Of a stretch of 64,000 bases of DNA, positions 1 through 10,131 are shown in pieces. Every line of letters begins with the position of its first letter. The first letter of the stretch is position 1. Location of the stretch: positions 13,633,961 through 13,697,960 of the forward strand of contig OW387148.1 in the NCBI GenBank assembly GCA_936440205.1. Reading direction: 5' to 3'. Made by a program: the position numbers and the translations under genes. A model generated the notes under the pieces. That model made no database searches. It was not told the DNA's origin and worked only from the letters and a program-made list of their open reading frames with translations. The stretch is from Lepidonotus clava. Its lineage: Eukaryota; Annelida; Polychaeta; Phyllodocida; Polynoidae.

Positions 1-90
1 TGTATACCATTTGGCTGACCGAATCGATGGGGATGGAAACGACGGAAAGGCAAGGTGGTGTAGCCAGTGCAGCCAAAGCTCTCAAAAGAT
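1..90 (-). repeat. Fragment of tRNA-derived SINE-like repeat
   Basis: Read on the minus strand, this stretch resembles the post-head part of the SINEs at 58,678-58,880 (+) and 49,190-49,330 (-): a shared block about 'tacaccaccttgcctt' followed by 'cgtttccatcccca'. The tRNA-like head is not present in the window. Seen by eye only. The following bases, 91-372, hold no gene or repeat that I recognise. Confidence 0.45.
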
Positions 91-460
91 TTTGCACTGA
101 TCCAAATTGGTTAAAATGGTCATGTGGCTTTCTGAATTAATAACGTTGAGTTTTCAAATTTGAGGTCTGGACATTCGGTCTGGTAATTGATTAAATTTGT
201 GTTGGAGTTTTAACAACTCAGTTGAACAATTATTCCTAACAATCCCAGGACAACAAAGGATATAGGCAGGCGCAGGAACAGATTGAGATTTCATGGGGAA
301 AATATACGTTATTGTGTGATTTCAGACTTGGGTCAATTGGAACAATGCCACCGTTCATTATAGAAAAGACATAATTTTATAATTATACGAAACTTACCTT
401 GGTAAAAGTTGATGTAGAATTCCAATTTTACCGAGAACAACACGTTGTGTTGTAGTGATT

Positions 461-495
461 ATGCGAGAAGTGAAACGCGCGGGAAACCAGCAGTA
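461..495 (+). repeat. DIRS inverted terminal repeat, left copy
   Basis: These 35 bases are a perfect reverse complement of 5309-5343. They sit inside the outer, non-identical termini, as is usual for DIRS elements. Confidence 0.9.
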
Positions 496-628
496 CTTTA
501 TAGAGAAATTTTTCTCAAAAATGTTAAAATATTATAAATATTATTATCATAAATTAAATGTATCATTCATCTTTCTTTCATTCTTTCTTTTTTTTTTTTT
601 TTTTTTTTTGGGTTATGCGGTGGGTGGG

Positions 629-768
629 CGCATAATCACTACAACACAACGTGTTGTTCTCGGTAAAATTGGAATTCTACATCAACTTTTACCAAGGTAA
701 GTTTCGTATAATTATAAAATTTTACCTCGACCAATCACGTTCAAGTGTTGTCGAGACCATGCGAGAAC
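629..768 (+). repeat. DIRS internal complementary region
   Basis: 629-721 is a perfect inverted copy of 373-465, the element's 3' terminus on the minus strand. 718-767 is a nearly perfect inverted copy of the opposite terminus at about 5335-5384. The two copies share AATT at the join, giving the circle-junction complement expected of this family. The loop between the inverted copies (466-628) holds a T-rich tract. Confidence 0.9.
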
Positions 769-860
769 TTCATAGTCATTTTTAGAAAAATTTACTGAAT
801 CAAAAACTCAACAATAATATTCTTTACTAACAAAAGACTTGATTCATTTATTCACTGTGT

Positions 861-2078
861 TCATAAAGCATTATTAAGTAAAGCTTGTTGAACATCATTC
901 TCATCAACTTCAACATTTTTATCATAATATTTAGCGAAAGAGTTCACACTTCTCCACGAGGCTCTTTTCATAATAACATTGAGTGGGACTCCTAATCTTT
1001 TAGCATTTGATGCCGAAGCCCCTCTAGTACTATGAGATTTGTACTCATCAGTATTTATTCCTGCATCTTTCATGACTTTCAGAGTCCAATGAGATAACGT
1101 ATCACGTGAAATAGGCTTATGAGGCCTTATATAACTTAATAAGAGATTGTCATAACCTCTTATAAATTGTGTTTTGGCTAAATACATTTTAACACAACGA
1201 ACAACACATAATCTCTTACATTGTGGAAATGATTTCAAAACAATATGATCCAAAGGATCACCTTTACGATTGTGTTTAAGCAAACATTTCATTTTGAATA
1301 CAATCGTATCTGAAATATCCATACCTTGTATATTAAGGTTTACAATAGTTTGCCCTCTTTGTGATGTGACCAACAACAATAGCATAGCAAGCTTATGTGA
1401 CAATTGCTTTAATGTCAAATCTTTATTTGACCCCCAAGATTTGAATAGTTGAAAAACCTTGTTAATATCCCAATAATTGGAATATCTTGGTTTTGGTGGA
1501 TTCTTCTCATAAGCACCTTTCAACAGCCATACCACATAAGGGTGACATCCGAATGAGTTATAACCAAAATTTGGTAAAATAGCTGATAATGCAGAACGAG
1601 CTGCATTTAAAGCCCCATAACTCAAACCATTTTGCGCAAGTATTCGCAAGAATCTACATGCTTGAGGTAGAGTAGGATTTAACGTATTCACATTTTGTTC
1701 GACACAAAACAAAGCCCATTTATTCAAATAAGTTGTATACAATTTCTTGGTGGATGGTCTCCAAGCTGACATAATTAACAAAATAGTTTCCTTATCAAAA
1801 CCTTGAGATAACATTAATTTAAAGAAAAAAGGAATGCCCCCAACGGGCAGCTGTTTAGAAAATCTAAATTGTTGGGGTGTCCTTGAGGAATGAGATTCAT
1901 TTTCCGAGGCCTGAACTTTAGTTTGCGAAGATTGAGACTCATTAGTCTCCCCCACCAAGGCTGAGTTGGCCACCACGGTACAATAAGAATGCCTTGTGCT
2001 TGATCCTCCATTATCTTTTTTATGGTCCTGCCTATGCAACTGAAAGGAGGAAACGCATAAATAAATGCATTTTTCCAA
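861..2078 (-). CDS. DIRS tyrosine recombinase
   Basis: This is the third open frame of the DIRS element. The C-terminal half carries the tyrosine recombinase signature: an early arginine in 'TSQRGQT', then 'HSTRG' (H-x-x-R), then a tyrosine in 'FAKYYDK'. In the family this enzyme integrates a circular cDNA without duplicating the target. The frame overlaps the RT frame on its upstream side, which is typical of the family. The N-terminal boundary of the real protein is uncertain because the first part of the frame is shared with the upstream gene. Confidence 0.9.
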   Translation of the reverse strand: MEKCIYLCVSSFQLHRQDHKKDNGGSSTRHSYCTVVANSALVGETNESQSSQTKVQASENESHSSRTPQQFRFSKQLPVGGIPFFFKLMLSQGFDKETILLIMSAWRPSTKKLYTTYLNKWALFCVEQNVNTLNPTLPQACRFLRILAQNGLSYGALNAARSALSAILPNFGYNSFGCHPYVVWLLKGAYEKNPPKPRYSNYWDINKVFQLFKSWGSNKDLTLKQLSHKLAMLLLLVTSQRGQTIVNLNIQGMDISDTIVFKMKCLLKHNRKGDPLDHIVLKSFPQCKRLCVVRCVKMYLAKTQFIRGYDNLLLSYIRPHKPISRDTLSHWTLKVMKDAGINTDEYKSHSTRGASASNAKRLGVPLNVIMKRASWRSVNSFAKYYDKNVEVDENDVQQALLNNAL

Positions 2079-3802
2079 GAAATAGTGAACGCATCTATTG
2101 CAAAAGCGTCAGGATGTGGTTTAAATGAAACAAAACAATTTACTTTACAATTTAAACGTGTAGCAAACAAGTCTACATCTGGAGCCCCAAATATGCGAAC
2201 AACTTTATTGTATATTCTATCATTTAACTGCCATTCTACATTGTCTGAAAAATTCCTAGACTTATAGTCTGCTATTACATTTTCTACTCCTGGTATGTGT
2301 GCCACAGTTAACCAAATTTCGTTATTTTGACACCAAAGCCAAATCATTTGTGCAATTTGATTGCAACCTTGTGATCTTACACCTCCCATGTGCTTCAAAT
2401 AAGCTAATGCAGTAGTATTGTCAGTGTAAACTTTGACATGACAATTCTTAAACGTACACAAAGCCTTAAGTGCTAGCCACACCGCTCTTAACTCTAAAAT
2501 ATTAATATGATCTTGTTTCTCTTGATCATTCCATCTTCCGCCTATTGCCGTACCATTTGCATAAGCTCCCCAGCCTTCTTCCGATGCATCTGCAAATAAT
2601 TCAAAATCAGGTTCACATATAGAAATATGTTTTGTGAACTCACGAATATTTTGTAACCACCACAAAATATCCTGTATCGCTTCTTGTGAAATTTGCATTG
2701 GACAATCAAAAATCCCCTTTGATAATTGAAGTGCATAATTTTTGTCTTTTTCAACACTCTTAATATGTGCCAACGCATAATCTGAAGCTTGTGAATAAGC
2801 TATCATAAGGCCTATTAGTCCTGCCACTTCCCGTATAGACGGCCAGTCTTTCATCAAAAGGTCTTGAGCAGCTGTTTCAAATTTTGAAACCTTATCTGGA
2901 GTTAAAGTTACAGTCATGTTAACTGTATTCAACACAAACCCAAGAAAAACAATTTCTTGCAAAGGTTCAAATTGAGATTTATCTTGATGAATAGTGAAAC
3001 CTAACCTTTTTAATTCAGAACAAACTTCCTGTATGGATTTTTGACAATGTTGTTTTGAATCAGCAATTATGAACAAGTCGTCTATGTATTGAAACACTTC
3101 ATAACCTTGTTTACGTAGGTGCGCAAAGACAGGGTTAAGTAATTTGGTAAATAACCTCGGTGCACACGCTATACCATTTGGTAAAGCTCTATATTGATAC
3201 AGAATTCCATTCCATCGAAAACGTAGAAATTTCCTATCCTCTGATGCTATCAGAACTGAATAATAGGCATCCTTTAAATCTATTGAACCCATCCAAGCTT
3301 CGTATCTCATCATGTCTTTAGCTGTCTGTAAGGAACACATTTTAAAATGTTCATATTGAACGTTTTCATTAACTTTTGTTAAATCCAAAATCATTCTATA
3401 TGATCCATCTTTCTTTGGTCTTAAAAATATATTTGAAATTACTTGATCTTCCTCTTCTTGAGCTAGTTCCAAAACTCCTTTTTCTAACAATTTATTTATT
3501 TCTTTTGTCGCAGCTTGTTGCTCTATTGACGATAACCTGTATGGGAATGGTTCTTTGTTTTGACACGGTTTCGACCAGAATGGAATTTTGTAACCTGTGA
3601 CAGCGTCAATTACCCACTGATCATTGGTTATCTGATACCACGCACCTACATAACTAGCAATACGACCACCTGTATAATTGCCTTGACTCACCTCATCTAT
3701 TTCTGGTAATTGGCTGCCTTTTTCGGGAACCCCTGCTGTTGACCCTGCGTCTGATTGTACGGCCCATACTGACGTGGTCTTTGCTGTTTCTGGTAGGTCC
3801 AC
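1814..3802 (-). CDS. DIRS reverse transcriptase / RNase H / methylase-like
   Basis: This is the middle open frame of the DIRS element, about 660 codons. The RT core contains 'YIDDLFII' (the YxDD box). An RNase H domain follows ('LFADASEEGWGAY', 'VYTDNTTALAYL'). The C-terminal part with 'DVDLFATRLN' and 'YAFPPF' matches the DAM-like adenine-methylase domain known from DIRS elements. The frame overlaps both neighbours. The true translation start is unclear and may depend on splicing or frame-shifting, both known for this family. Confidence 0.92.
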   Translation of the reverse strand: MDLPETAKTTSVWAVQSDAGSTAGVPEKGSQLPEIDEVSQGNYTGGRIASYVGAWYQITNDQWVIDAVTGYKIPFWSKPCQNKEPFPYRLSSIEQQAATKEINKLLEKGVLELAQEEEDQVISNIFLRPKKDGSYRMILDLTKVNENVQYEHFKMCSLQTAKDMMRYEAWMGSIDLKDAYYSVLIASEDRKFLRFRWNGILYQYRALPNGIACAPRLFTKLLNPVFAHLRKQGYEVFQYIDDLFIIADSKQHCQKSIQEVCSELKRLGFTIHQDKSQFEPLQEIVFLGFVLNTVNMTVTLTPDKVSKFETAAQDLLMKDWPSIREVAGLIGLMIAYSQASDYALAHIKSVEKDKNYALQLSKGIFDCPMQISQEAIQDILWWLQNIREFTKHISICEPDFELFADASEEGWGAYANGTAIGGRWNDQEKQDHINILELRAVWLALKALCTFKNCHVKVYTDNTTALAYLKHMGGVRSQGCNQIAQMIWLWCQNNEIWLTVAHIPGVENVIADYKSRNFSDNVEWQLNDRIYNKVVRIFGAPDVDLFATRLNCKVNCFVSFKPHPDAFAIDAFTISWKNAFIYAFPPFSCIGRTIKKIMEDQAQGILIVPWWPTQPWWGRLMSLNLRKLKFRPRKMNLIPQGHPNNLDFLNSCPLGAFLFSLN

Positions 3803-5079
3803 TGAAACCCCACCTGAGGCACGAACTGCTGTTGTTGTTGCTGTTGATAGCCCTGTGGGTTTGGGAACCTGTACTGTTGATACGGATTGTACCCTCTGAG
3901 AATTGGTGGACCCTGCCCATAGCTCTGCTGTTGTTGTTGTGGCATTCTAAACCGCTTCTGATTGTCAAATCTACCTTTCTGTTGTTCTGGCTTCCTTTTC
4001 ACTACTTTTTCCCCAATTCTTTTGGCTGCCTCTAATTTCTTGGTTGTGTTGAGAAGATCCCCACCAAATAGCCATTCTGGTGTGGTATCATGGCCCTTTG
4101 TTAATGCTTTTGCATATGCTGGAGCGATACATGGTTTGAGAATTTCTCTGCGTCTGTTAGACAACCCATTAACAGCAAACGACAACATATGGACCCCATC
4201 CATAAGATTTTGTCCTATCTCATCTAATTCTGCATCAGTATCCCCTCTTTTCTCAAGAAGTTCTAACACTGGTGCAAAAGCGCACAACGCCCCCATAACT
4301 GATTTCTGTATGGCTTGCATGCTCTGATCCATGTTTTTATACCTTTGATCTACCAACTGAAACACCTCAGTATCTAACTTTGGAACTTTCATGTTAGGAA
4401 CATTCTCTATACGTGGATACGACTTTGACAATTTCTCCATATCAGAAGTATACACACAATCTTCTAACGATTTTTTGAGAGCCATTGCTACTGGAATACT
4501 CAGATTAGAAGAAAGTTTATCAGTGTCTTTCACCTTGGTAATTTCCTTCTTCAGAATGTTAGCAAATTTACCAGTTGATTTAATCTCCGGTATTGGTTCA
4601 TCCTGTTTCGAAGTGTGTGAAGTCTGGGAAGCTTCTTCTCCATCTATTTCCAGCACGCTCGATTCGCCATCTTGAAAATCACTTTCTCCTTCACTGATAT
4701 CATGATCCTGTTGTCCTTGCCACAGGACAGGTCCTTGTCCCAGAACGTAATTTGGTACAAAGTTCCCATAAATAGGATGAGGCATTTGCGGCATTTGTAA
4801 TTGCCACGGCTGTGGTTCTTCCTCCTCTGAGAAATCTTGTTCCGAACGACCTAGTAAACCACCGTCAAATGATTCATTCACCGGTGGTACAGCACACGTA
4901 GTTGGTTTCTGTAAATTTTTCTCCAATTTCTCTAATGGAGATTTTCGTTTCAGTTTCTTGGAAATTTTATCCTTCTTCAAAGGTTTATCCTTAGTAAGAA
5001 TCGTATCCAAAATCTCAGACTGTTCGTCTAATGTGGACACAGAGTTATTGGTAGTCCGATGTTTGGGAACGGACGCCAT
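3697..5079 (-). CDS. DIRS gag-like protein
   Basis: This is the first open frame of the element and starts at an ATG (5077-5079). It encodes 460 residues: a Lys-rich N-terminus, an acidic stretch, a predicted helical middle, and a Gln/Tyr/Pro-rich C-terminus with poly-Gln runs that would be basic and RNA-binding. There are no zinc knuckles, which is common in DIRS gag-like proteins. It is assigned by position and composition rather than by a catalytic motif. Confidence 0.75.
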   Translation of the reverse strand: MASVPKHRTTNNSVSTLDEQSEILDTILTKDKPLKKDKISKKLKRKSPLEKLEKNLQKPTTCAVPPVNESFDGGLLGRSEQDFSEEEEPQPWQLQMPQMPHPIYGNFVPNYVLGQGPVLWQGQQDHDISEGESDFQDGESSVLEIDGEEASQTSHTSKQDEPIPEIKSTGKFANILKKEITKVKDTDKLSSNLSIPVAMALKKSLEDCVYTSDMEKLSKSYPRIENVPNMKVPKLDTEVFQLVDQRYKNMDQSMQAIQKSVMGALCAFAPVLELLEKRGDTDAELDEIGQNLMDGVHMLSFAVNGLSNRRREILKPCIAPAYAKALTKGHDTTPEWLFGGDLLNTTKKLEAAKRIGEKVVKRKPEQQKGRFDNQKRFRMPQQQQQSYGQGPPILRGYNPYQQYRFPNPQGYQQQQQQQFVPQVGFQWTYQKQQRPRQYGPYNQTQGQQQGFPKKAANYQK

Positions 5080-5308
5080 TGTTGTAACCCGCTTCTCGTT
5101 GCCTCAGCAAGCCTGCGAGCACAAGAAAATAGTAAGTCATTAGAAAATTATAACTTAAATCCTTTAAAAATCCAATCCAGCAGGAAAGAGACTAAAAGGA
5201 TAAAACGTAAAATAAAATATAAGAAAGGTTTCTTAAAAGAAACCTAGGAAAGTTGAAAATACTCACCACTGATAGAAACACGTCTTACTCTCCCCGAACG
5301 TACACATA

Positions 5309-5384
5309 TACTGCTGGTTTCCCGCGCGTTTCACTTCTCGCATGGTCTCAACAACACTTGAACGTGATTGGTCGAGGTAAAATT
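5309..5384 (+). repeat. DIRS right terminus and inverted repeat
   Basis: 5309-5343 is the perfect inverted partner of 461-495. The outer part, about 5335-5384, is the segment complementary to 718-767 of the internal complementary region. Host sequence resumes at about 5385. Confidence 0.88.
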
Positions 5385-6611
5385 GCAATAAAACAATGTG
5401 TTTTGTGCAATATTGAGGCGTCGGCGCTGTGCAAAGGCTCTTATAACATTTTATGGTTTGGCTGTTACCGTACATCAACAAACTTAGGCATGTAATAGTG
5501 TTGTAACAACACAATATACACTAAAAGTAAATAACCGGTGCCCGCATGCTGTAGTGTATGGGGGGGGGGGGGTCTGCCCTCTGTCTACTGTATACTATAA
5601 TGTACCTCAGGGTAAACCTGGCTATGTGTTTACCAAGCAGTTATTTGTATATAAACTTTACTTGTTGTAATGCAAACAATACAAAACTTATCACAATATC
5701 AATTTTGAATAAGTCTCAAATCAGACCGGTGTCGGTAACAATCGTGCTTCGACCCGCATCAATTTGTCTAATTATCATTGTTATTGGTGGTAACAAGCAT
5801 TATTATTGAATATTGGCTTGTTACCGTTGATATGGGCCTAGACCGTTTTGTATTCGGAATTATTTGTTTATCATTCCCATGAAAAGCAGACCCCAGCAGC
5901 ATAAAGGACAGATATGGCTGGGATCAGTGGGAACCAATGGGCAACTTTTTATAATATAATGAACAAATAAGTTTATCCCAATGTCGCATGTCGATTTACT
6001 TATACTATCAAATAGAAAAAACAAACCACTCTGCACTTGAATCCCCTCCAGGCCCTATTCACTCCTCTCTAAAAGGCCCTGACGTCCTCCTGCCATATGA
6101 ATCCAATCTGTCCCCAAAACAGACGGAATAAACGGAGACAGCTGTCCTGGATTCCCTTTACTAAGGCCTTTACTCCACTTGAGTTTATACTTGACGATTT
6201 TACTCCCGATTTCTAAAGTAGGCAGTGGAATGGGGGGTAAATATAGGCACGTCTTACATAGTTAGAATGAAAGTATTTCAGATTGCCTTCAAAATGTATG
6301 TAGAATGCAAGGGTCCTTTCACATATCTAATAACAATTTAAGAATTGCCAACTTATAGACAGTCAAAATTGCCTAGTGGAATACAGGCTTTACTCAGTTC
6401 GTCTGGCCGGAACTTAATCCCGTCTCTTTAAGAACCCATTCTCCCTGCTGGTGTTGTGTATGTGACATTACTTTGATTACAGTTCCCACCCAAAAAGTGG
6501 GCGTCGTGTTGGTAACGGTAGACCCCCCCCGGGGTGGGCGGACCGAGGGGGTTTGGTTAGACAACATGTCTTCTAGCACTGGGTAGACCAATCCCAATAA
6601 TCGTGGTATGT
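5385..6611. other. Non-coding stretch without recognised gene
   Basis: This is AT-rich intergenic sequence with a G-homopolymer near 5560 and a C-rich patch near 6520. Short open frames here have no recognisable domain. I see nothing else to annotate. Confidence 0.5.
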
Positions 6612-6922
6612 ATTACCCTAATACTTCTAGAATGATGTCCTTTCACATGTTACAGTCTACACACTGAACTTACTTCAGGCCATACCAGCCAGGGCATACC
6701 AAGAACCAGCAAAAATAGGCTGTTAGTGTTACAAGCCAGTCCATTTGGTTGCTGATTTGTTAAACAGCTTTTTAAAAGACCTGTGGGAACCAGCAAATTA
6801 GGTCATAACACCATTATTGAGTTACCCTCTCATCCTCTATGTGGCTTCATAATTATAGTGTATAGGGGTTGCTAACCCCCCTCCAAACACCTCTGTTGTG
6901 GGTTCAAATCCTGGAGGGACTT
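6612..6922 (+). repeat. Dispersed repeat family R1, copy 1
   Basis: This stretch is about 80% similar by eye to 17,421-17,702, from 'cttctagaatgatgtcctt' to 'gggttcaaatcc'. The last 70 bases contain A-box-like (TAGTGTATAGGGG) and B-box-like (GGGTTCAAATCC) motifs, so part of it may be tRNA-related. Similarity stops sharply just after the B box in both copies. Confidence 0.7.
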
Positions 6923-8608
6923 GTACACTTCTAATATCCTGTCTTCGGGAACACACATTCTGAAATGTTTGTCAGGATCTACTTAATCCTTGGCATCGTA
7001 GAGTTAAGACCAAGGAGTGGCAATTTTGGTGCAGGATGGTCAAGGGGTATTACGCAGATGGGTTCATTCACCAATAAGACCTTAAAATCAACTGGGAGAT
7101 TATGACCTTTCCTTAGCAACAAAAACAGAGGACATTGGCATTTCTTATGATAGACAAGTGACACTTGGAAATTGGCGATTTGTCTGGACAAAACTGTCAC
7201 AATCATCATCACTGAATGATTGACTTGCCCCCTATGTACTATTGTATTATGGTTATATAGTTGAGATTCCCCAACCATCCTTTTGTTTGACCATGCACTT
7301 CTCCGTGGACTGGGCCCAGAGCTGGGGGAGAGGTGACACAAACTAATATCCAGAAGAGGAGCCATGACGTAACAGGACGTCATGTGTCCTTCAATAGCAA
7401 CAAATCAATTGTTCGACTGTTCAAGGAGAGCAAGGAGGGCTGCTGTGGGTGGTTAGAATGGAACAATAGTACGCTATACCCACATTGTGTATTTTCCCTG
7501 ATATTTAGAGCCTAGCTCTGTATTCGAAATTACTGCACACTGCCACAAAATCATGCACATCGGGTGTGGGGTGCACCCTTAATTAAAACTGTAGCTCTCA
7601 TGTATAGACAATGCCGCCGCACAAATGGTTTACTATGAACGTACTTTTTACATTGTTACTTGCACTGCTAGGTTACAAAAAGGCATATCAAGGAAATTGT
7701 ATTATTCTGTATCAAATAAAAAAAGAACAGAGTCTGTTTTCCTGATTGCTATTATTATCACAGAACTGCACACCGTCAAGTCTTAATTCATTTCTTTGTT
7801 AATAGGGAGTTTCATATATCCCACAGCACATCTCGATACGTCAACATATCTCAAATCTACCCAGTCATATATAAGGCTAAAGATGCAAAATTTTGGTAAT
7901 CATAATTAAATGGTCATGTAAGATAAAGGCACACTAGGACACTCATATTAGATTTATCCTGGGATACGTACATTATACACACTGAAATAAAAGTTGGCGG
8001 ACCTGAAACTCCCTATTTATCAAACAATCTCACCGTGTGCTTAATTCAAAGTAAAACAAAAACAAAAAAGACTTTGTGAATTGGCATTTCTGATATGGGA
8101 ACGATCACGTCTTCATATATAACCTTACATTATACCTGAATTAAGATATACGTTACTTTTCCGTAACGTATTGCCTATCGCTGGGAGTGTCTATGAAACT
8201 GGCCTACACCTGAGGGCCTGATAGCGGGGACCGGGACGTGGGTGGTTATCTTATCTCTGGGGTCTAATAAAGGACATACCGACGGACAAGGAGATTAGGG
8301 CCCTCCGTAATCCGCAATATACAGTCCAGGTAAGTAACAGTGTGCGTGCTTTTATACATGTACCTAGATTATTGAGGGACTATATATATAGTAAATGCTT
8401 GTTTCAGGACTTTGGGCAAGACATTTAGGTGTGCACAAACTGGTGCAATATCAACTATAACTGTGTGTCCCGGGGTGTGCTCACAGCCTGTATTTGATGA
8501 ATTCTATATCAAATACACAGCAAATGTTGAAATTGTTTCCTGACACCAAAAACATTTGCATTAGCAGACGGGTATTATTGCCCTGTGGGACAATAACAGA
8601 TTTTGAGT
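6923..8608. other. Non-coding stretch downstream of LRR-Ig gene
   Basis: There is no convincing gene. A 134-codon minus-strand frame at 6979-7383 has low complexity support and no domain. The 3' untranslated region, and possibly further exons, of the minus-strand LRR-Ig gene could lie at the upper end of this interval. No polyadenylation site could be assigned with confidence. Confidence 0.4.
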
Positions 8609-9925
8609 TTACCAGCAAGACCAGCTTCTGAAAGGGCAGCGCAATGGTGAAGGTATTGGGTCTGGAATTTCTCCTGGGACAGAATAAAACAAGGTCCATA
8701 CATAATGTAAGCAGATAAGTAAACTAAGCCGAGACTCACCTGTGAGTGGGACTATTTCTTGGCGGGCCTCCGACCCCTCCGAGTTGGTGGCGATACACCG
8801 GATGCTGCCCGGCTTGGAGATGATCCTTGGGGTGGACGTCTTCAGCTTCGAGAGGTCCTCACTAGGGGGCGTGATGACCTTCAGGTCATCCGGGAAGGTG
8901 AAGGTTAAGGTCGGCGCCGGGTCGGCGGCCGACGAACAGTTAAAGGCGAACTCGGAGTCGGAGCCGGGCAACGGGTGCCAGTCGATCATGGGCAGTTTGG
9001 GCTTGGAGCAGCTGAACTGTTCGTCCGTCGCCTCCACTAGCAGCTTCTCGAAGGGAGAGGCACACTGCACCTGGCCAAGGTCAAGGATGCGGTCGCTGGT
9101 GTCCTCGTAGAACCGCTTCAACCAGCGCAGGTTACAGTTACAGTGGAACGGGTTGCCGGCGATCTTGAGCTCCTTGACGGCGAAGAAGGTCCTGAAGACC
9201 CTCTGCGGGATGTTCTGTAGGTTGTTCCCGCTCAGGTACAGCTCGTTTAACTTACTCATGTCGCTCAGCTTGTCCCACTCCAGGTTAGAGAGCCTGTTGT
9301 CGCTGAGGTCGAGGCTCACCAGGTTCTTCAGGGCCGAGAAGATGCTGGGGTCAATGGTCTCTATGCCGTTCCCCTTCAGGTTTAACCCGGTCAGTTTCTC
9401 CAGCAGGGGGCTGCCCCGGAAGTCGAGGCTCCGGATGGAGGGCGTCCCGGTGACGGAGACCCGCACGGGTTTGAAGGTCGGGTGGCTGATGAAGGTCAGG
9501 TGGTCCCCTACAATGTTGGTGTTGTGTAACTCCAGCTCGTTCAGCGACTCCATGTCGGCGAAGGTATCAGGGTCAAGGTCAGTAATCCCCGAGTCGATGA
9601 TGGACATGCACTGCACCAGGCGGAACTTGGAGAAGTTGGCGCGGGTCAGGACGTCGAACCGGAAGTTGGTGAAGGAGATGTAGACGGACTCGGAGGGGAT
9701 CATGGACGGGATCTCGCCCACCTCGCCCTGCCCGTTACACGTTACCAGGACCCCCTCGTACGTGTCGTCATGACAACCACGGGGTCCGTACCTCACCCGG
9801 CACGTGTCTAAGGAGAGGGCCCGGCCGGCCAGCAGGGCCAGGGTGACGGCCAGGACTGACCACCACACTGACCACTGACGGCACTGACCGCCGACAGGGG
9901 CGCGGGGAGACGACCTGAAGGTCAT
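8609..9925 (-). CDS. LRR-Ig domain secreted or membrane protein
   Basis: The start is the ATG at 9923-9925. The frame extends upstream only through a GTG. The N-terminus has a basic stretch and then a hydrophobic signal segment ('WSVLAVTLALLAG'). An LRR N-cap with cysteines follows, then about six to seven leucine-rich repeats ('LVSLDLSDNRLSNL', 'LNELYLSGNNLQNI'), an LRR C-cap ('NPFHCNCNLRWLKRFY'), and one Ig-like domain ('FNCSSAADPAP...' to 'SIRCIATNSEGS'). Proposed exons are 9925-8740 and 8673-8609, removing a 66-nt intron and giving 416 residues. The intron is a multiple of three and open, so unspliced RNA also encodes a protein. More 3' exons are possible because TTGCTG|gtaaac at the end of exon 2 resembles a donor. 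LRR-Ig proteins serve in adhesion, neural guidance and immunity; which applies here is unknown. Confidence 0.85.
   Translation of the reverse strand: MTFRSSPRAPVGGQCRQWSVWWSVLAVTLALLAGRALSLDTCRVRYGPRGCHDDTYEGVLVTCNGQGEVGEIPSMIPSESVYISFTNFRFDVLTRANFSKFRLVQCMSIIDSGITDLDPDTFADMESLNELELHNTNIVGDHLTFISHPTFKPVRVSVTGTPSIRSLDFRGSPLLEKLTGLNLKGNGIETIDPSIFSALKNLVSLDLSDNRLSNLEWDKLSDMSKLNELYLSGNNLQNIPQRVFRTFFAVKELKIAGNPFHCNCNLRWLKRFYEDTSDRILDLGQVQCASPFEKLLVEATDEQFSCSKPKLPMIDWHPLPGSDSEFAFNCSSAADPAPTLTFTFPDDLKVITPPSEDLSKLKTSTPRIISKPGSIRCIATNSEGSEARQEIVPLTGESRLSLLICLHYVWTLFYSVPGEIPDPIPSPLRCPFRSWSCW
8674..8739 (-). other. Candidate 66-nt in-frame intron of LRR-Ig gene
   Basis: The donor is CACAG|GTGAGT and the acceptor is TTCTGTCCCAG, with a pyrimidine-rich lead-in. 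The length is divisible by three with no stop. If retained, it encodes a hydrophobic run ('LSLLICLHYVWTLFYSV'). Confidence 0.55.
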
Positions 9926-9937
9926 AGTCAGGGTCAC

Positions 9938-10131
9938 AACAAGGTCACAGCAAGGTCGGCTCAAGGTCACCTCAAGGTCGGCTCAAGGTCAAATACGGAA
10001 TCAAGGTCAAATACGGAATCAAGGTCAATCACGGAATGACAACTGACGTAGGCTTATATGACCTTCCTCAGGGTCAAACACGTACAATACCAATTGACTG
10101 ATATATGACCTCCAATATTGCGTCAAGGTCA
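9938..10131 (+). promoter_or_regulatory. Cluster of nuclear-receptor half-sites (TCAAGGTCA)
   Basis: TCAAGGTCA occurs exactly at 9961, 9983, 10001, 10019 and 10123. Near matches lie at 9938-9960 and 9972. Reverse half-sites (TGACCT) lie near 10058 and 10107. This nonamer is the extended monomer site bound by ERR (NR3B) and FTZ-F1/SF-1 (NR5A) receptors. The cluster lies within 210 bp upstream of the LRR-Ig start codon. Part of it is a short tandem repeat ('TCAAGGTCAAATACGGAA'), so minisatellite growth is an alternative explanation. Confidence 0.5.

Larger units (their letters stand above)
373..5384 (-). mobile_element. DIRS-type tyrosine-recombinase retroelement, looks whole
   Basis: This element is about 5.0 kb and transcribed on the minus strand. 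It has three long overlapping open frames in the order gag-like, RT/RNase H/methylase-like, tyrosine recombinase. Its ends have the diagnostic DIRS layout. A 35-bp perfect inverted repeat lies at 461-495 and 5309-5343. An internal complementary region at 629-768 is complementary to both outer termini: 629-721 pairs with 373-465, and 718-767 pairs with about 5335-5384. The two halves meet at a shared AATT. DIRS elements lack integrase and conventional LTRs and use the internal region to make a circular intermediate that the recombinase integrates. Near-perfect complementarity of the ends points to a young insertion. I see no clear break in the long frames. It is treated here as a genomic fossil. 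Confidence 0.93.

Noticed and set aside
6979-7383. 134-codon minus-strand frame
   Set aside because: No domain, no signal peptide, no splice partners; length is within chance for this composition.
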